From NCBI GenBank assembly GCA_020627645.1, contig JAHDGN010000118.1:1-8797 (forward strand): a stretch of 8,797 nucleotides of DNA. Reading direction: 5' to 3'. The translations under genes were made by a program, and so were the position numbers. This DNA comes from Akkermansiaceae bacterium (GTDB lineage Bacteria; Verrucomicrobiota; Verrucomicrobiia; Verrucomicrobiales; Akkermansiaceae). The stretch's first letter is position 1; the number at the start of each line of letters is the position of its first letter. The notes beneath the pieces were generated by a model, which did not search any database, had not been told where the DNA came from, and saw nothing but the letters and a program-made list of their open reading frames with translations. Shown here one piece after another: positions 1 to 7,400 of this stretch.

Positions 1-426
1 ACGTAAACTCAACAACCAACGGCGATCTCTAAACCGCTATGGGATGGCTGTGGAGTTCAACCTGAGGTTCATCACGCTCATGACCACGACTTTTCATGCC
101 GAATATTGCAAGGTTTCAGGCTCCTTTGCGAACCTTCCTTGTCATTTCCAACACCTATTTTCGACTCCAAACCTTTGCACGGTCAGAATTCAAAGCATTT
201 TTCAGGGTCGACTACACTACCAATCAAAATGTTCCAAAAAAACAAAAATGTAAAATTATTAAAAAAATAATAGATCGACAGCCAAAAACGATAACGATCC
301 AACGATATTTTCCCCCTCAGCCGTCAAACGAGTCAGCGATCCAGTGACATCGCTCTCACTTTGGAACGAACACCAAAATTCAAGCTTCCAAACACCAAGA
401 AATATTTCCCAAAAACAAAGCCTCAA
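1..426. other. Left-end region without a convincing gene
   Basis: No ORF here looks like a known protein. The third forward frame is open from base 3 to a TAA at 30-32 (ending ...NGDL), so it could be the last ten codons of a gene to the left; this cannot be judged from the window. Bases 232-275 are very A-rich. Three copies of AACGAT lie at 287-292, 293-298 and 301-306, and a 6-bp inverted repeat AGCGAT/ATCGCT spans 335-354. The latter lies beyond the stop of the minus-strand PEP-CTERM gene, but no T-run follows it on either strand, so it is not a standard terminator. The forward 83-residue reading up to 253 has no recognisable motif and is probably chance. Confidence 0.5.
335..354. repeat. 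Small inverted repeat (AGCGAT / ATCGCT)
   Basis: A perfect 6-bp stem with an 8-base spacer (335-340 against 349-354). It lies about 70 bases beyond the stop codon of the minus-strand PEP-CTERM gene. It could form a hairpin in that transcript, but the stem is short and no U-tract follows, so any terminator role is weak inference. It may equally be chance. Confidence 0.2.
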
Positions 427-1418
427 TCAAGACGTTCTGCCCTCAGATCGACGCCGTTTCAGCAAAACCAATGTCAACCCCATTGATCCCAATAATATCC
501 CTGACGGCTCCGGAACAGCCGCCGCATCAAGCGTCTGAGGCCATTGTCCTCCATTCATCGAAAAACGAAAAAGGGTATTACTGTCAAATGAACCCGACAC
601 CGGAGTAATATCAAAAACCATTCCCCTCGCATACACTCGCTCCATATCCTCCACCGCACCACCCACAGTTCCCTGAACCAACCCACCACCATCCAAATCA
701 AAACCATGGATTCCTTGGAATCGATCCGCCCCCGCGACTGAAGAATCTAAGGTATAAGAACTAGACGGGGAACCATCTGGCCAAGGAGAGACCACATTAT
801 TCATTTCAACCGTTTCCGCCGTAGCCGGCAAACCAGCCACAAAATTCATGCCATCGACCGAATGAACAAGACCCGTATAGGTAGTCGTAACCAAAAAATC
901 CCCAGCTCCCGAGGTCCTACGAAACGCCCCCACAAAGGGAGCCGAAGACGTGACGCCAGGGCGATTTGCCGCAATAGGTTCACTAAAGTTGTAAACCACT
1001 CTCAGAGACGTAACCTCCGCTGAAAGATCACCCACAAGGTAGTTCGTTACGAAACCACTTCCATTCGCAAGCGAAGAAAGATCAAACGTTCCACCACCCC
1101 CAGACCAACACTCATCGTCGCCGTAACATTTGTAAAACTTGGAGAAACTCCACTACCGAAAATTCCACCATAAGGCACCCCATTCGCTGTATTAGCCGTT
1201 CGCCCAAGCGAAAGCACGCCACCCGTTGTGTTATCAACCATCAGGCTTGTTCCTGAAGACAAATGCCCTGCATTCGCCCCAATTGTCCCATCTCCACTCC
1301 ACCCACCAGCAGTAAACTGGCCCGCCCCATCAGTTGAAACCTCACCAATGATCGCACCACTAACAGAAGACAAGCTGCCCAAAAAAACAACAGCCCTAAA
1401 AGACCTCAAAATTTTCAT
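427..1418 (-). pseudogene. Secreted PEP-CTERM sorting-domain protein, frameshifted
   Basis: This reads as one gene split over two frames. The N-terminal part starts at ATG 1418, with GGAAAG four bases upstream, and encodes a signal peptide (MKILRSFRAVVFLGSLSSVSG) followed by a Gly/Ser/Thr-rich secreted region; it then goes out of frame and stops at 1047. The C-terminal part continues in another frame to TGA at 427-429 and ends in a PEP-CTERM tail: VPEPS (502-516), a short hydrophobic helix, then KRRR. The second frame is open across the G-run and gives sensible sequence there (GGGGTFDLSSLANGSG), so one extra G in the run at 1097-1101 would restore a 330-residue protein. PEP-CTERM tails are known to be cleaved by exosortases, delivering proteins to the surface or extracellular matrix. 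A start at 1463 is possible but would put residues before the signal peptide. Without repair, the halves are 1047-1418 (123 aa, signal peptide but no anchor) and 427-1035 (anchor but no signal peptide, GTG start). The molecular function is unknown. Confidence 0.8.
1097..1101 (-). other. Frameshift site in a homopolymer run
   Basis: On the coding (minus) strand the frame changes in a tract reading CTGGGGGTGGTGG. The upstream frame reads ...VGLGVVERL and soon stops; the downstream frame reads ...SGGGGTFDLSSL and continues to the PEP-CTERM tail. A sixth G would join them. Possible causes are a sequencing or assembly error in a homopolymer, a genuine inactivating deletion, slipped-strand phase variation, or -1 ribosomal slippage. 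A peptidyl tRNA on GGG could re-pair with GGG one base back, but I see no canonical slippery heptamer. An indel is the simplest explanation. Confidence 0.7.
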
Positions 1419-1787
1419 ATAACTTTCCAAAAACAAGATTTTTCCCTTTTGAGTTAGATGCATGTAATTGTATTTTCAAGAAAATTACCCACCTCCGAGG
1501 AAGTCTAAGAACTGCCAAATGACTGCTGGGAAATAATTTTCACTCAAGACAAGGCGGGACAACAGACATGGTCGAAACCTCTGACCAAGGTGACCCACGT
1601 AGCATGAAAGGAAAAGCCCCCTGCCCTTTATACTTTCCTCCAATTCCAATCGGTGAAACCGCTCATCAAAAAAACCAATCCCCTCAAACAGCCGTTCGAC
1701 AGTTTTCTGACCGCCTCCTAGATTTAGAGCTCAATAACATCACAACGAAAGTGATTCCCATTTGAAACGTAAACATCTTCTGTCCTT
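1419..1787. other. Divergent intergenic region
   Basis: This 369-base gap separates the minus-strand PEP-CTERM gene from the plus-strand TPR-redoxin gene and should hold both promoters. On the minus strand, TACAAT (plus-strand 1467-1472) is a 5/6 match to a -10 box about 49 bases before ATG 1418, but no good -35 box is visible. It abuts an imperfect palindrome TTAGATGCATGTAA (1454-1467, 12 of 14 bases symmetric). A forward 65-codon reading at 1568-1765 has no signal peptide, motif or ribosome site and is probably not a gene. No RNA gene is recognised. Confidence 0.5.
1696..1724 (+). promoter_or_regulatory. Candidate sigma-70-type promoter for the TPR-redoxin gene
   Basis: TCGACA (1696-1701, 5/6 match to TTGACA) is followed by a 17-base spacer and TAGATT (1719-1724, 4/6 match to TATAAT). 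Transcription would start near 1731, leaving a leader of about 57 bases before ATG 1788. Position and spacing are good, but a match of this quality can occur by chance. Confidence 0.3.
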
Positions 1788-4067
1788 ATGTTTTTCCACA
1801 AGACCCTGCCGATGATCACTTGTTTGACACTCGTCCTTTCTGCAAAGGAGCCGGACAACCACCCCCTCAAAGAAGGACATTCTCACAATGGGCATGCCTT
1901 CAACGAAGGGCCACGACAATCCGGCACCATCTTAGGAAATACCGGCAACGTCCATCTGCCAATCACCTGCCAATGGCCTGAGGGGCAAGCCTATTTCGAC
2001 CAAGGATTAGGACAACTCCACGGCTTCTGGTACTACGAAGCCGAAAGATCATTCCGCACCATCCTCGCTCACGACCCCAAATGCCTCATGGCCTACTGGG
2101 GACTCGCACAAGCAAACTTCGAAAACGAAAAACGAGCCCAAAAATTTGCTCAAAAAGCATCAGAGTTATTGCAAAAAGAGGCTCTCAAACTGAGCAAACA
2201 TGAGAAAGCATACCTCCAATCAGAAATCGACTATTACGACCCCAAAAAACAAAAAGACGCCCAGAAAAGAAGAAAAGCACTGCTCCGAGCCTACGAAGAA
2301 ATCATTTTAGAATACCCAAATGACCTCGAAGCTAAAGCTCTCCTCGTTTGCCGCCGGTGGCAGTTCTCCAGAAAAGGAGTCCCCATCACTAGCCACGTCG
2401 GCCTGGACGCGATCTTGGAACAAATTTTCGCAATCAAACCCAATCACCCCGCTCATCACTATGCCATCCACCTATGGGACTATCGAAAGCATGAACAAGC
2501 TCTCGACTCCGCCGCCCTCTTGCGAAAAACCGCACCCGATATCGCACACATGTGGCACATGCCGGGCCACATCTACTCAAAAGCGAAACGCTACCAAGAC
2601 GCCATCTGGCACCAAGAAGCCTCCGCCCGAATCGACCACCAACACATGAAAAAATGGTTTCTCTTACCCGACCAAATCCATAACTACGCTCACAACAACG
2701 AATGGCTGGCCCAAAACTACTTTCGAGTTGGAAAGGTACGAGAAAGCATCGAAATGGCCAAATCTCTTCTCTCAAATCCACGCCACCCCAAACTGAACAA
2801 CGACGATTCAAAAAGCTCATCCCGCTACGGGCGCAAAGCTCTCATTGACCTCCTAGAAAAATCAGAATTATGGAATGAAGCCATCACAATCGCCGAATCC
2901 TCATGGCTAGGGCCACACCTGAAACCCGAAAGCGACCTCTCACGCCTCCGACTCAAAGGAGTCGCTTTCGCCAACCTTGGCCAACAAGTCGAATTGAGAG
3001 AGATCATCGAAACCATTGAGACCTTCATCACCCAAGAGAAATCTAAAGAACAAAATGCCCTCAAAAAAGCCCAGGAAAAGGCAACCAAAGAAAAGAAAAA
3101 GCCCGAAGAAATCACCAAGATAGAAAAGAAAGCAAAAGCTCCTTTTCAGAAGAGAATCAAAAAATTAAAAAAGGTCTGCGAAGAATTAGAAGGCTACTTA
3201 GCCGGATTAAATGGCAATTTCGAACTCGCCATCAAAGCCCTTGGAAAAAGGCCCTCCCACCACTCCCCCTTACTGCGCCAACTTGCTTATGGTGCACACG
3301 AAAAAGCAGCCGAAACAGCACGAAAAATCATCGAAAAAGAAAAAAAAGAAACCGTCTCCCTCGCACAAGCAATCCACACCCTCTACCATGCCAAACACGA
3401 TGACGATTTGTGGAAAAAGGGATTCAAAAATCTCAGACAATTCTCGTCGGACATCGAACTAACAAGCCCTGTTTTTGCTCGCCTCGCCCCCATCGCCAAA
3501 GAGCTAAATTTCCCAAATGACTGGCGACTCCCTAAACAATCTCCGTCTGAAGTCCCTACCGAAAAACCTCTCGACCAGCTCGGCCCCCTCCACTGGAGCC
3601 CCCCATCAGCCCCCACATTTTTTCTCCCAGATCAAACAGGAAAAATGATCTCCCTCGAAAGCTATCGAGGAAAGCCCATGATTTTAATCTTCTATCTCGG
3701 CGCAGGTTGCCTCCACTGCACCGAGCAACTCACCGCCATGGCAGATCGATATGAGGATTTTAAAAAAGCTGGTTTTCCCATCCTCGCCATTTCCACCGAT
3801 GACGTTGCCAACCTCAAAAAATCCCAAGAGAATTACACCAAAGGCATCATTCCCTTCCCCATTGTCTCAGATGCTCCAAAAACCTTTTTCAAAAAATACA
3901 CCGCCCACGATGATTTCGAAGACCAACCTCTCCATGGAACCTTCATTCTCAATGATCACGGAAAAATCCTCTGGTCCGATGTCTCCGCAGACCCATTCAT
4001 GGAAATCGATTTCCTGATCAAAGAAGGCAAACGCCTCCTATCGCTCCACTCAAAACAGGAAAAATGA
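1788..4067 (+). CDS. Exported TPR protein with C-terminal redoxin (thioredoxin-fold) domain
   Basis: This 759-residue protein begins with a likely signal peptide (hydrophobic to about residue 19, ending LVLSA). A His-rich stretch follows, HSHNGHAFNEGPRQ (31-44). An alpha-helical TPR-like region covers roughly 60-400, with GQLHGFWYYEAERSF (75-89) and CLMAYWGLA (99-107), the usual '...DP.CAMAYWG' style of this family. Histidine clusters occur at 220-228, 254-261 and 298-302. Residues 415-475 are Lys/Glu-rich and probably coiled coil. Residues 607-755 form a redoxin domain: PSAPTF, then GAGCLHCTEQL with C641 and C644, then LHGTFILNDHGKILW. Such domains carry out thiol-disulfide or peroxide chemistry; the partner here is unknown. 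The usual cis-proline position near TF appears to be Gly (HGTF). I recognise the architecture from planctomycete/verrucomicrobial proteins annotated only as redoxin-domain proteins. An in-frame TAA lies about 20 bases upstream, so 1788 is the earliest ATG; M9 is an alternative start. No Shine-Dalgarno is visible. The gene seems monocistronic. Confidence 0.88.
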   Translation: MFFHKTLPMITCLTLVLSAKEPDNHPLKEGHSHNGHAFNEGPRQSGTILGNTGNVHLPITCQWPEGQAYFDQGLGQLHGFWYYEAERSFRTILAHDPKCLMAYWGLAQANFENEKRAQKFAQKASELLQKEALKLSKHEKAYLQSEIDYYDPKKQKDAQKRRKALLRAYEEIILEYPNDLEAKALLVCRRWQFSRKGVPITSHVGLDAILEQIFAIKPNHPAHHYAIHLWDYRKHEQALDSAALLRKTAPDIAHMWHMPGHIYSKAKRYQDAIWHQEASARIDHQHMKKWFLLPDQIHNYAHNNEWLAQNYFRVGKVRESIEMAKSLLSNPRHPKLNNDDSKSSSRYGRKALIDLLEKSELWNEAITIAESSWLGPHLKPESDLSRLRLKGVAFANLGQQVELREIIETIETFITQEKSKEQNALKKAQEKATKEKKKPEEITKIEKKAKAPFQKRIKKLKKVCEELEGYLAGLNGNFELAIKALGKRPSHHSPLLRQLAYGAHEKAAETARKIIEKEKKETVSLAQAIHTLYHAKHDDDLWKKGFKNLRQFSSDIELTSPVFARLAPIAKELNFPNDWRLPKQSPSEVPTEKPLDQLGPLHWSPPSAPTFFLPDQTGKMISLESYRGKPMILIFYLGAGCLHCTEQLTAMADRYEDFKKAGFPILAISTDDVANLKKSQENYTKGIIPFPIVSDAPKTFFKKYTAHDDFEDQPLHGTFILNDHGKILWSDVSADPFMEIDFLIKEGKRLLSLHSKQEK

Positions 4068-4173
4068 TTCCGACCCTTTCCTAACCCGGATATTCCATGA
4101 AGCAGTTTGGGCTCACCTCAGATCATTGCATTTCGGTAGGCGGACGCCGATCTCGAGCAATGACTGAATGCAC

Positions 4174-4185
4174 ATTCTGTCTTTC
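4174..4185 (+). repeat. Direct repeat ATTCTGTCTTTC, copy 1
   Basis: The 12-mer ATTCTGTCTTTC occurs here and, identically, at 4364-4375, with starts 190 bases apart and both in the leader of the lyase gene. Two exact copies in 355 bases is more than expected by chance, though the sequence is pyrimidine-rich. It could be a binding site or a remnant of a local duplication. Confidence 0.4.
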
Positions 4186-4346
4186 CTCGAAATCAAGGAC
4201 AACAACCTGAAATTCAATGAGATGGGACGAAATCGAGCTGGGCTCATGAAATATTCGGGCTAACCAACTCCAAATTAACCGCTTCCAAGAAAATCGCCCA
4301 AGAAATATGGGGAAAAAAGGGAACTTCTGAGAAGGATTTCTTTTTT

Positions 4347-4362
4347 GCACACAATTTTGTGC
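4347..4362. promoter_or_regulatory. Operator-like palindrome upstream of the lyase gene
   Basis: GCACACAATTTTGTGC is a 16-bp dyad with 14 of 16 positions symmetric (GCACA.AATT.TGTGC). It sits 60 bases before ATG 4423 and just before TATTCT (4363-4368), which could be a weak -10 box. This placement would suit an operator for a DNA-binding regulator. It could instead be a short RNA hairpin. No regulator gene is in the window to pair it with. Confidence 0.3.
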
Positions 4363-4363
4363 T

Positions 4364-4375
4364 ATTCTGTCTTTC
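4364..4375 (+). repeat. Direct repeat ATTCTGTCTTTC, copy 2
   Basis: Second exact copy of the 12-mer found at 4174-4185. This copy begins directly beside the near-palindrome at 4347-4362 and lies about 50 bases before the lyase start codon. Confidence 0.4.
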
Positions 4376-4422
4376 TATCTGATTCCTCAGAAAGAACCGC
4401 TATTTTTTGCCCCCCCTGACAA

Positions 4423-7400
4423 ATGAAATTTTTGAATCATCTGGTGACAACGATCCTAGTCCTTGGTCTTCAAGCGACCCTCCAAGCTCAACGATTAACC
4501 ACGGAAAACCCACACATCATTTACACCCAAAACTTCGACCATCGCTCCACCGGCGGCTACACCAATGCCATGCTTCTCGAAGATTGGGGAGTCCCCTCCG
4601 GCATCAACCTCAATGCCGGCCACGGCTACATTGTCTCAGGAAGTCACGCTGACGGAGGCAACGGCAGCTCTCTTCGAATCAAATATGCCGCCAACCGAGC
4701 TGGGGGTGGCTCTGGCACCGGCTGGACCATGCCCTTCGGCGCGAGAAATGACGTCTATCTTCGCTACCGTATTAAGGTCAACAGCGACTTCAATTTCGTG
4801 ATGGGAGGCAAGCTTCCAGGCCTTGCGGGCAATAAGGGCGGTGGAGGGTGTATTTCAATCGAACCAGGACATGGATTCTCAGCCCGTTACATGTGGAGGG
4901 ATGCTGGACGCATGGTTGGCTATCTCTACTGGCTCGATAAAACCAACAACTGCGGGCAAGACTTTGCTTGGAGAGATGGAAGCGACCTGATTCACCTTCA
5001 GCCCGGTGTTTGGCATACACTCGAAAGTCGCATCGTCCTCAACACCAAGAATCCCGATGGCACCTGGAACTATGACGGCAAATTTGAAGCTTGGTTCGAT
5101 GGCCAAAAGGTCCTCTCAAATAATAGTCTCCGTTGGCGGGTCACCGACCACGTCCAAGTCGACAAGCTCGCATTCAGCACCTTCTTTGGAGGCAGCACCT
5201 CGGCATGGGCACCCACGAAAGACGAATACATCACCTATGACGACTTCCTGATATCCACCAAGCGAATCGACCCCAATACTTACGACACCGATAGCGACGG
5301 CATCGAAGACGCTTGGGAACTGACCCACTTCGGAAACCTGAGCAAAGCCAACTCATCAACGAACAACGACGACGATCATTTTACCGACCTTCAAGAATTC
5401 AACGGAGACACCAACCCCAATCACTTTGAAAATTCCGCACCAGAAATAAAGCAGGTTGCGCAATTCGAACTCCCTCCCTACCCCGAAGGCACCTACCGAA
5501 TCAGCCCGATTCGCCTTGACCCATTCGATGCCGCGGAATGCTCCAAGCTTGTCGTCGCAATTTCTATTGAATCCAAAAACAGCAATCCCACCCAAATCAC
5601 CTCGATGCACTACAATGATCGCCCACTCGTTCGAGGTGCGTGGAGCAACGCCGGGGTTAGCGCCGCTGAGATTTGGTATCTCGACAACCCCGGACCCATT
5701 TCCGGAGGAACCATCACTGTCAGCGCACCAAACCTCCAGAGCGGATGGGGCACCGCCTTCGCCCTCAACGGAACTCTCCCCGGTATTTTCAACACAAACT
5801 CAAACTCGGGCTCAACAATCAACTCTGTCAATCTAACCACTGGCACTGGGGATGCCTTTGTCATCTCCACACTCACCAACCAAGGAAATCCCAACCTCCC
5901 CAACACCGCTAACAACCTTCCCGTCGCCAACGCTCCCCTCACCCCAACAGGAAGCGGCGAATGGGGAATTCGCTGGGGAGGTCACGCCTCTGGATATCTC
6001 GAAACCTCAGGCTCCACCTCCACCACATCATCCTTCACCACTCCCAATGGCTCCGGATACACCATCAACATCGCCACTGCCGAATTTCGAAAGTCCACAC
6101 CACTCACCAATCCTCCCATCAAGGTCCTCTACCACGGAAATGGATACACCGGCAACAACCTCCCCTCCGACACCAACACCTACACCAACAACTCATCCGT
6201 CAGCATCCCCACCAGCCCCTCGATGACCAGGACCGGATACACCTTCACGGGCTGGAATACCAAACCCGATGGCTCAGGAAGCAACCACAATCCCGGAGAA
6301 ACCTTCAACATCAATACAAGCAACAATGTCCTCTACGCTCAGTGGCTCATCGATCAATACACCATTTCCTATCACCCCAACGGCGCCTCAGCCGGCACGC
6401 CACCTAACCCACAAACAAAAACATTCAATACCCCAATCACAACTCCATCCAACCCTGGCAACCTCGCCCGAACCGGATACCGACTCATCGCCTGGAATAC
6501 CTCTCCCTCCGGTAACGGAACACGTTTTCCACTCGCGGCCACCTATACGCGTGAAGGTAACATCACACTCTACGCCGAATGGAATGCCCCACCATCTGTG
6601 AACGCCGGCGACAACCAAACCATCGGCTCCCTCGCACCACTCCCATGGACCCCAGACCAAATCTCACCCCAAGGGTGGTACGATGCGTCTGACAACGCAA
6701 CCGTGATTTCCTCAAGCGGTTTCGTGTCTCAATGGAATGACAAAAGTGGCAACGACCGACACGCCACTCAGCCAACCACAACCGCACGTCCCATCCACAC
6801 CCCAAACACAATCAACAACCTCCACACCCTCACCTTTGATGGCTCAAATGACTTCCTTCAACTTGACCTCGACTACCTCGCCAACCAATCACACTCCACA
6901 TTTGCCGTCATCAAAAACCGAAATTATTCCTATATCTACGGAGCTGCCACACCTAACGTGGGAACTGGTAGCTTCTACGCCGGACACCCCCACCTCAATG
7001 GCTGGAGAATGGGACACGAAAATGAGTCAGCGAACTTTTGGATACTCTCAGGCTACACCCGACTCGACTTTAATATTGTCAACTTAAACTGGAATAGCTC
7101 TCTCGCCAAAACAGCCTTCTCAAACGGAAGCCTCCAAGGACAAAACAACAACAGCTTCGCCCCAATTGGATCTCTCGCAGGCGGCGGCAGAATATCCGGA
7201 GTCCTTGATCAAACTTTCCTTGAAGGCGAGATCGGCGAAATCATCTTCCTGACCGGTGATCTCTCAGATGAAAATCGCCAACGAATGGAAGGCTACCTCG
7301 CTCATAAATGGGGGCTCCAAGCACAACTCCCCTCCAATCACCCTCACCTTTCCGAACCACCAAGCGCACTCAATAACGCCATCACTCTGAACGGCACCGC

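Larger units (their letters stand above)
4068..4422. other. Intergenic region before the lyase gene
   Basis: A 355-base gap. It holds a 12-bp direct repeat and a 16-bp near-palindrome (listed separately), and TTCTGAG (4324-4330) with its complement CTCAGAA (4387-4393) flanking the palindrome. No strong terminator is seen after the stop at 4067. A 37-codon forward reading from ATG 4097 (ends 4210) and a 75-codon minus-strand reading at 4123-4350 (GTG start) have no recognisable motif or ribosome site and are not called. Transcription of the 4423 gene probably starts here, but no good -35/-10 pair is visible. Confidence 0.5.

Noticed and set aside
2..253. Forward reading open from the left edge to 253 (83 codons)
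   Set aside because: No recognisable motif, no ribosome site at internal ATGs and no plausible protein composition; probably chance.
1047..1463. Longer start (ATG 1463) for the PEP-CTERM N-terminal part
   Set aside because: It adds 15 residues before a clean signal peptide; ATG 1418 has a better-placed GGAAAG.
1600..1655. Possible terminator or RNA structure around AAAGG...CCTTT / GGAAA...TTTCC
   Set aside because: The arms are short, overlapping and mutually exclusive, with no T-run; not enough for a call.
1568..1765. 65-codon forward ORF between the PEP-CTERM and TPR-redoxin genes
   Set aside because: No Shine-Dalgarno, signal peptide or motif; it overlaps the likely promoter of the next gene.
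2434..2820. 128-codon minus-strand ORF opposite the TPR gene
   Set aside because: Antisense shadow of a well-supported gene; no homology-like features.
4097..4210. 37-codon forward ORF with three cysteines (ECTFC)
   Set aside because: Considered as a small peptide gene, but there is no ribosome site or known pattern, and its length is within chance.
4123..4350. 75-codon minus-strand ORF in the lyase leader
   Set aside because: GTG start without ribosome site, and no family resemblance; the region better explains itself as regulatory.
4331..4375. Standard -35/-10 promoter around TTGCAC and TATTCT
   Set aside because: Spacing is only 12 bases and the -35 match is poor.
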